Shown here: positions 57,632 to 64,000 of the stretch, piece by piece
Layout: every line of letters starts with the position of its first letter
How positions within the stretch are numbered: position 1 is the stretch's first letter
Assembly: GCA_964017065.1 (NCBI GenBank)
Contig: OZ024783.1
Coordinates: 1,924,134-1,988,133 of the forward strand
Length of the DNA stretch: 64,000 nt
DNA from: Haliclona indistincta
Taxonomy: Eukaryota > Porifera > Demospongiae > Haplosclerida > Chalinidae
Reading direction: 5' to 3'
Notes under the pieces: model-generated
The model's database searches: none
What the model saw: only the letters and a program-made list of their open reading frames with translations
What the model was told of the DNA's origin: nothing
Position numbers and translations under genes: made by a program

Positions 57632-59580
57632 AGCGCGCCTAGCGCCTTTACGCGAGCAATGCCGAGACCAAAACACCCATGAACAGTCATGAAATTCTCC
57701 TGGCAGGTGCCTTTTGAACATAGTTTTTAGCGAAACGTCGATATAAATTCCGCGATTTCTCGATCGTGATCCATTGTCAGCTAAGTGTTAGACGCCATTG
57801 ATGTGATTGCGTAATACGCACGTAGTGGTTAGCGCACGTGACCAAGCACTAGCTTGAGTATCGCCGCGCGCCTTATGGATCACGGAGAACACATACATGT
57901 ACATGTATTTGTCTGGAGTCTTCGAAGAACGGTAAGCTCGTATAGGATCACCATTCTGCGCTTGCCAGATAATTACAACCGCCGTACATGTCTACAAACA
58001 ATTGTATGTGTAGGCGAGCTGATATGTACAGCATAACAATTATTATTAGCTACAAGTTTAAAATTCTTAATAATAAAGAAAAGCTACCAACAACAGGAAA
58101 ACTAAACCAATGGTGGAAACAAAGACAGCTCAGTATGTGTATGATATTGAACTGCACTTAGCTGAAAAAGAAAAAAGGACACAAACAAGAAAATTAAAAA
58201 GATTTCTATCGAAATCAAAAGGATGTAGGGTTGTGAAATCTACCACTGGTCCACAATGTAAACTAACAAGGAACAAGCATGGAATGGTAACACGATTGAC
58301 TTGCTAACAGACCATATAGATCCCTACATCAGTGGCTGTACATAAGATCAATATTTTGTCACAAGCTGAATGCGCGTCAGGTGTCAGTCAACAGCAACTA
58401 GCTGAACTAGCTATAACCAACCACAGCAGCCACTGATGTAGGGATCTATGGTCTGTTAGCAAGTCAATCGTGTTACCATTCCATGCTTGTTCCTTGTTAG
58501 TTTACATTGTGGACCAGTGGTAGATTTCACAACCCTACATCCTTTTGATTTCGATAGAAATCTTTTTAATTTTCTTGTAAAAAGAGATATGTAAGAAGAT
58601 AAAAGCTAATCGTTAACTAAAACTATAATAATTTAAAGAATTACAAGATAACAACAAACAATACTAATAACAATAATAATAATAATATTAATTTAATTAT
58701 CAGACACACTAGAGATAAGCAAACGAGTAAAGCCAAATAAAGAGGAAACAAAAAATAAATAATTGTGATAAGACCAGGATAAGACTATGATAATTCTTTA
58801 TAGTAATTTATTAACTGTTCATAACAATAATAATAATTATAGTAATAAATAATATTATTATTAGTAATGATAGTAGTAATAATTATAGTAACAATAAATT
58901 ATTATAGTTGCTTGTTACAACTAATATTTTAAAACTACTAAAACAAAACTAATTAACCTTACTACACTGTAATCGATTTTAGGTCAATATTGGATTCCTA
59001 ATCATGGCTATTGTTATAATGAGCCGTCATCTGAGGAAACAGGAAAATAAGTCCAAAAGAGAATCAGCAAAGTAATGAGATAGCTGTGTACGTGGCATTT
59101 ACTCTCACATATTAATTATTATACAGGCACTGGTTGAAAGTGATCATCTCACTTGTGATTGTACTGGGTATAGTGTGGTTTGGTCAACTTGCACTCTTAT
59201 CTGATCATCTTGAGATTAGATACACAGCATACATCTTCTATTTTGGTCAAGGCATCATTATATTCATCTTACTGGTTCCTCTCTCAAAACAGGTATAGCC
59301 TTCCCTTCTTATATTATTTTTTCGCGTTTTTGGGTCATAATTTTAGAGCTGAGTCAAGCAGAATTTAATATTCATATCGATAATTTTGATTTTTTTAGGT
59401 AAGAGATGCTTATGTTAAGTGGTGGAGAAAGGTATGGCCACGCTTACAATTGAATTCCAGCAATAATCATCTTCCAGCCACAGTAAGCTATATCACTGTC
59501 ACGTCATATCTTACTTTATTATTATGTAGCAGCTTGCAGATAAAGAAATGCTTGTCACTTTTTATGTTATGAACACTTGA
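53566..59580 (+). CDS. Adhesion G protein-coupled receptor, locus G
   Basis: Exons: 53566-53642, 53705-53835, 53930-54277, 54408-54503, 54703-54779, 54835-54984, 55034-55072, 55177-55276, 55331-55441, 55498-55558, 55612-55755, 55814-55946, 56012-56106, 56162-56264, 56311-56467, 56527-56626, 56677-56743, 58983-59071, 59127-59292, 59399-59482, 59530-59580; 792 residues, no lesion seen. GPS CSCNHLTHFAIL is intact. Exon 11 is six bases longer than usual and lacks one of its cysteines (LAYNECK). Exon 16 is 12 bases shorter. The tail is the long type as in C, with a different final exon. Exon 7 has a GC donor, and intron 10 begins GTTAGC, a weak donor. Intron 17 is 2.2 kb and holds a MITE and an HT1 element. 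The promoter is disrupted, so expression may be altered. Confidence 0.8.
57070..57315. mobile_element. MITE in intron 17 of locus G, TA target site
   Basis: It starts TGGGGTGCCGTTTGTACC and ends GGTACAAACAGCACCCCA, inverted with one mismatch, with TA directly outside each end. The interior is rich in AAATCT/AGATTT inversions. Confidence 0.7.
57330..58579 (+). mobile_element. Hairpin-tailed element, family 1, copy d (HT1-d)
   Basis: The most complete copy, 1.25 kb. Parts: palindrome 57330-57351, GTAGGGTTG 57355-57363, AAGATGGCGGC 57375-57385, pure TTTC tract 57560-57629, GCCTAGCGCC 57637-57646. Then come a CACGTG-containing region, and a hairpin with ~150-bp near-perfect arms (58184-58338 and 58428-58578). 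TTA precedes it (57327-57329); the right flank does not show a clean copy of TTA. Confidence 0.75.
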
Positions 59581-60363
59581 TCAATTGATTCACTGCCTAG
59601 CTGCATGATTGAGAAATACTTGTCACTTTTTAATGTAACTTATTATAAGCATGTGGTGTTATGAAGGTTCGTGCTGTCTGAATCGTACATGCACACTGTG
59701 CAGGCCACATTAGTACACGTAAATTGCATGTGAAGAATTAGGTTGTGGTTGACTGCACGACGAGACAGGCAGTATAGACAGTGCTTGTTTATCTTATTCA
59801 ATGAAGCCAGACAAAGCCTCAAAGTGGTAAACTTAAAACTATGCACTGCATGATGACATTTGTCTATGATACATGCAGTCTCACCTTCCATCGAGACAAT
59901 CCACTATCTACAGGATACTAGATTTTTAAACTGCTATTATTATGGATAATTAATTTTATTCTTATTTTGACATAATTTAATGAGCTGAATAATGTGCTAC
60001 TGTTTCTGAGATGCTTGATGGATAGTATCGATGAGCCTGGGTCTTCACTCAGTCTGGGTCCATGTCAGGATAAATGCCGTGACCAAGATTAGCTAAGAAA
60101 TGGCAGCGACCAAAGCGCTGCACAATACATCTTGGTGGAAAGAGAGCCACAGAGGGAGAGATGGAGAGGAGGGAGATAGGAAGAAAGAGCTTGAGGGAGG
60201 AAAGGAGGGAGAGAGGGAGAGCGAGAGGGAGGGAGGCACTTGGGTCATCTTTAGCATTGGTTTGAGAAGATAAGCTACAAGGCACTTGGGTGTTTGCTAT
60301 AACTGTGAAGATTTACAGAATTAATTTTTTAGTCTCATTTTCCTGCTACAGTAGCTCTTATTA
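59581..60363. other. Spacer downstream of locus G
   Basis: It is homologous to the spacer behind locus C: AGCATGTGGTGTTATGAAGGTT, GTGCAGGCCACATTAGTACA, CCATCGAGACAATCCACTAT, then a short purine run in place of the long GA microsatellite and a degenerate 46-bp unit. No coding signal; the minus-strand ORFs here are chance. Confidence 0.55.
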
Positions 60364-61627
60364 TGCCATGCGGTAGTCATGGCATATTTAGGGTTGGGCG
60401 GAATTCAAGATGGCGGCTACACTTAGGCTAAACGCAATAATTCACGTATATCTTGGCTGTTGATGATATCAGGGGTATTTTAACTACCTAGGGGCTATCC
60501 TAAGAGGTAAGCGCTTACAATGAGTCTACTAAGAAAGACTATAAGGCCAGGTGCTATGGACATGAAAAGATGGCGTCTCGCCTGGAGGCACGACTACGGC
60601 ACTGCCATATCTTCGCTGTACGGGCGTTTCAAGCTAATCTAACGTTCTGAAGCTCTTTGCACGATTTGTGCGATTACAAAGAGACCTTCAGAAGCAAAAG
60701 AGACCAAGTCTAAGGTGGTAAACCAGAGTTCACGTGGTCACCCGTTTGTTCATCTTCTTTCTTCTTCTTATTCTTCTTCTTCTTCTTCTTCTTATTCTTC
60801 TTCAGAGAGCCTAGCGCCGTGGCTAGTGAGCTATTCAAGACAAAACCTACACAGAAACTACACTAGTCGTTGGGAGCAGTGCACCTGATATCTATTTAAG
60901 CCTAAAACACTAGCAGAAGCGAGTATTTTCAAGAAAACAGCGATTTTTAGTCCATAATCAGACTCCATTCCATCATTCTTTTGAACTCCGTTACTAGGTT
61001 ACGCCTACTCGCGCACGCCCGTGTATGTAATTATTCTAATACAAGCGCACCTTAGCACAAATTGCATCATGGCTTGGAACGCGAGTGCTGCTGCCACTAG
61101 CTGTGTTCACAGCAGACAACGAGCAAATCGTCACTGTAACACCGGATTTGTCTGTTCAGGCTTGTAAGAATGCTAGCTTAAGCTTAGCTAATGTGGCATG
61201 GTACGTGTTGCATGCAGTGCAGACTGCAGACTGAGAGTCGATTGAGTGCATTGCGGAGCTGCCCGGCACTTAATTCTCTTTATACACTGTATTAGCATAA
61301 GTGCCAACTAAGTCATTAATAAAAAAAAGAAAAGAAACAAGTAATAAAAACATTTTAACCAAAATGGAAGAGATTTAGGGTTGGTACATTTATCGAAAAA
61401 GTATGGAAACAAGAGTTTGAAATGAAAAGAATTGTAACAATAGCAGTGTAATGCTACCTCCCTAAATTAACTGCTTTCGATAGTTGTGGTTAATTTAATA
61501 GGGAGGTAGCATTACACTGCTATTGTTACAATTCTTTTCATTTCAAACTCTTGTTTCCATACTTTTTCGATAAATGTACCAACCCTAAATCTCTTCCATT
61601 TTGGTTAAAATGTTTTTATTACTTGTA
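60364..61627 (+). mobile_element. Hairpin-tailed element, family 2 (HT2)
   Basis: It opens with ATGCCATGC, GGTA, then GTCATGGCAT (near-palindrome, 60363-60385) and TTTAGGGTTG (60388-60397). Next come CAAGATGGCGGCTAC (60406-60420), a CTT-rich tract (60754-60803) and GCCTAGCGCC (60809-60818). It closes with a hairpin whose 128-bp arms (61337-61464 and 61499-61626) appear perfectly complementary. Outside the shared boxes its sequence does not resemble family 1. It interrupts the conserved spacer upstream of locus H. Confidence 0.65.
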
Positions 61628-62565
61628 AAATTATGTTTCAATGCTACTTTTGTATCCAATGAACTCCAGCTGCATGATGACCTGGTCTTTGACTCAAATC
61701 ACTGCATGATTCTAAGAAACATACACTCATCTATTTATTTCCAATTAACTATCGGTCATTGAATGATGCAGTTTAGTTATACATTGATGGTCAGCTAATA
61801 GTAGACCCTGCTGTACCGTCACGTCTTAACTTGGGGTACATGTCTTTCCTATAGTGTCTCTTAGTCAATGAACATCAAACTATAGTACACACAAAGTGTA
61901 CATCAAAAGAGATCATGGGTGGGTCAGTAGACCCCCCCCCCCGCGGCCAGCTGGCTACAGACTTGTATACTCACTATGCAGCTGCTGTGGTGTATTTTTA
62001 ATAGTACCGAAAGTAATGTATTTTGTGAGGTAGATTATTTTCTGTGTGTGTATGAGTGTTATTACATGCATGGCTCGGCCTGAGCCTTTATTATACCCTA
62101 TTTTCTTTTTAGAATTTCTCAAAATTAATTTGCCCCAGCTAAAATAGTAGGCCCCGGCAGCGGCACCGTCTTAACTCAGTGGGGTACATAGCTCTGTAGC
62201 ATACTGTGTGCTTGGAGACTACATGCATAGCAGTAAAAGTATACCTGATCATGATTTCACCATGACGCATCACCAATTATACCATACTAAGACTATTCTG
62301 ACCAGATTGCGCTATTTGAGGGATATAACGGGTCGTATTTCCCTCCGCGTGACGTGCCCAGGATCAGTACAGTATTTAGCATGCATGGTACAAGTAAGTT
62401 ATATGACATGTTGGCGGGTCGTATATCCCGCTAACGCGGGATATAACCTACACTTATTTTGTTACCACGCCTAATTTCTACGAATTAAACGCGTGAGTGC
62501 ATCCATTAAAGTTCCCGCGCCGCCGGCGATGCATCACCGCCTCAGCTACGAAGTGAAGACTCATC
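61628..62565 (+). promoter_or_regulatory. Conserved upstream block of locus H, long form
   Basis: The long form as in D and E (GGTCAGTAGACCC, C homopolymer, GGCCAGCTGGCTACAGAC, TTACCACGCCTAATTTC, CATCACCGCCTCAGCTACGA). A ~190-bp insert (about 62275-62460) interrupts it and ends in a palindrome, GTATATCCCGC then GCGGGATATAAC. In place of the usual ATGAGAAG start the sequence reads AAGTGAAG. Confidence 0.5.
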
Positions 62566-64000
62566 ATGTTCTCTCTGATCTTCTTCTGCTTCAAATTGTC
62601 TTACTGCTTTGCAGATGCTCAAGACACGTAAGTACTCAGTGTTGTGTGTTAAAAACACACCGTTGATATTTCGACTACAGTGACTGCCTTTTTCATACTC
62701 AGATTTAGCTTGAATCTTGTACTAACAGCTGATGAAGACGAAACCAATGGTTCCCATCCTACTGTCAGAGTGAGCACACGACTGGGAAGTGTGCTGCCAG
62801 TACGACAGTATACCCAATGGATTCCAGTCTCAGGTAAGTCAGTCTGACTCAATGCGGCACATCAGAGATTCCCAGCTTGTCTTGGGACTCAGGATTAAAT
62901 CGATATATTACAGTGCATGTTTGTTGATTTTCTTTAGACAACTACAGTGCAGCTCATAACTTGACATTTTCATTGTCTGCAATATTTAATGGAACTATTC
63001 TCGACACAGTAGCTAACCCACACTATCAGTTCAGGATTGATCTGTCTCCTGCTGATCACTGCCATTGTTTAACTGTTGAAAGTGCTACTGGTGTTATTGG
63101 TAACATTATATTCAATCAATGGAGAGATGGAAGTTTCTGGTGTGGCAGCAACATCACTCAGCTTTGTGCCTCCAGTAGTAAAAATACAACATTCTACTCA
63201 GCACTTATAAGTCAGAATGGATCACTGCTAAGAGATGATGCTCTTTTGTGTGACAATTCAACAGATGAGGCTACTATCAGTGAGTCATAATACTTGCATT
63301 AAATAATATTATACAGTACATGCATGCACGACATACAATCGTAATAATACATAACTTACTGAAGCTGCTTGCACAATAGATTACTGTATCATTTTCAATA
63401 GGCACTAAGTGCATGACTGTTGATGTTTGGAAAGGAACTCTAAAGTGCACTGTCAGCCGAGCCATGCATGACGAAACTTGCTCTCTTGGTGGAAATGGTA
63501 ATTGTAGTGATGTAGACACATTTTGTACAGCGACATGTCATTGCATGTGCTATTATGTTAATATAATTACTATTATTAACATTATATATTACATTATATT
63601 AACATAATCGATGATGTCATAATTGAATGCTTCAAAGCATGGCTATCATAATGTGTGTGCTGGTATGTTATTTTTACATCAATGTGTTCCTTTTGCGAAT
63701 ACTGCATAGCTACACTGCATGGAAAGTGTGTAGATTCAGTCTAATTTGTTTGTACAGCAACATGTTGATGTATGTGAGTATACATGTAGCCAGCATGTAG
63801 CTACACATAATTACGCAATGGATGAAGTAATAATTCAAAACATGGTATCATAAATGTATGTAATGTGTTGCCAAGATGTATACTTTATGAACACTGCATA
63901 GCTACCAGAGTATGTCACTGCAATGGAAAGTGGGGACCAGTTCACTGTAATCCATCACTACAACTAGTAGAGGAACTGGTATGTTGTCATTATAGGTCAA
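62566..64000 (+). CDS. Adhesion G protein-coupled receptor, locus H (3' partial)
   Basis: Exons in view: 62566-62627, 62703-62833, 62938-63279, 63402-63497, 63902-63978; the window ends in intron 5. The first Met used by the other copies is mutated, so the start is the internal Met (MFSLIFFCFKLSYCF), which still gives a good signal peptide. Exon 2 has ETNGSHP where others have ECNGSHP, losing a conserved cysteine. Exon 3 keeps the near-invariant sequence (one change, VESATG). Intron 4 contains a partial second copy of its own 3' half (63713-63900). Homology of the spacer with that behind C suggests H corresponds to D. Confidence 0.75.

Noticed and set aside
57508..57692. Phe/Leu/Ser and Lys/Glu repeat ORFs
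   Set aside because: Direct products of the TTTC tract of HT1-d.

Overview
The window looks like a demosponge nuclear genome, most probably Amphimedon or a close relative. The reasons are short spliceosomal introns, AT-rich spacers, a dense population of small DNA transposons, and a large tandem family of adhesion GPCRs. The lineage is an inference from gene style; no marker gene in the window proves it.

Layout. Positions 3-800 hold the 3' end of a multi-pass membrane protein gene. Positions 1,030-3,250 are a patchwork of a retroelement fragment, a mariner-type MITE, a tRNA-derived SINE and two inverted-repeat elements. From 3,309 to the window end there are eight head-to-tail adhesion-GPCR loci on the + strand, called A to H here: A 3309-8740, B 11503-16432, C 17732-22307, D 24085-28001, E 29023-36453, F 37132-41500, G 53566-59580, H 62566 to beyond the window end. 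All share one 21-exon plan: signal peptide (exon 1), a Cys-rich ectodomain of unrecognised type (2-5), a GAIN domain ending in a GPS site (6-12), and a 7-helix domain with a short cytoplasmic tail (13-21). A, B, C, F and G can be joined into full-length frames of 775-798 residues. D has a frameshift at exon 11. E carries a nonsense codon, a frameshift and 3.3 kb of nested transposons. H is 5' partial.

Relationships among copies. Exon 3 is almost identical in every copy while other exons differ, which points to gene conversion. Upstream blocks come in a short form (B, C, F) and a long form (D, E, H). Cytoplasmic tails also come in types (A/B/E/F, C/G, D), so B-C-D looks duplicated as F-G-H, with mosaic exchanges on top. 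The receptors are presumably surface receptors that self-cleave at HL/T and signal through the 7TM part; ligands cannot be inferred.

Mobile DNA. A 5.3-kb Ty3/gypsy-type element with identical LTRs lies downstream of F. It has gag and protease but lacks the RT-RNase H-integrase core, and it holds a hAT-type MITE and a 1.85-kb inverted-repeat element. Several other nested elements displace the promoter of G.

The most unusual observation is a set of non-coding elements in three sequence families with one shared architecture: a small palindrome at one end, a TAGGG-type box, an AAGATGGCG box, a pyrimidine tract followed by GCCTAGCGC, and a giant hairpin at the other end. A second recurrent module, a CpG-rich palindrome followed by three ~20-bp iterons and a CCAAT box, occurs twice. 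All exon boundaries were deduced by eye from splice signals and comparison among copies; no transcript data were available.
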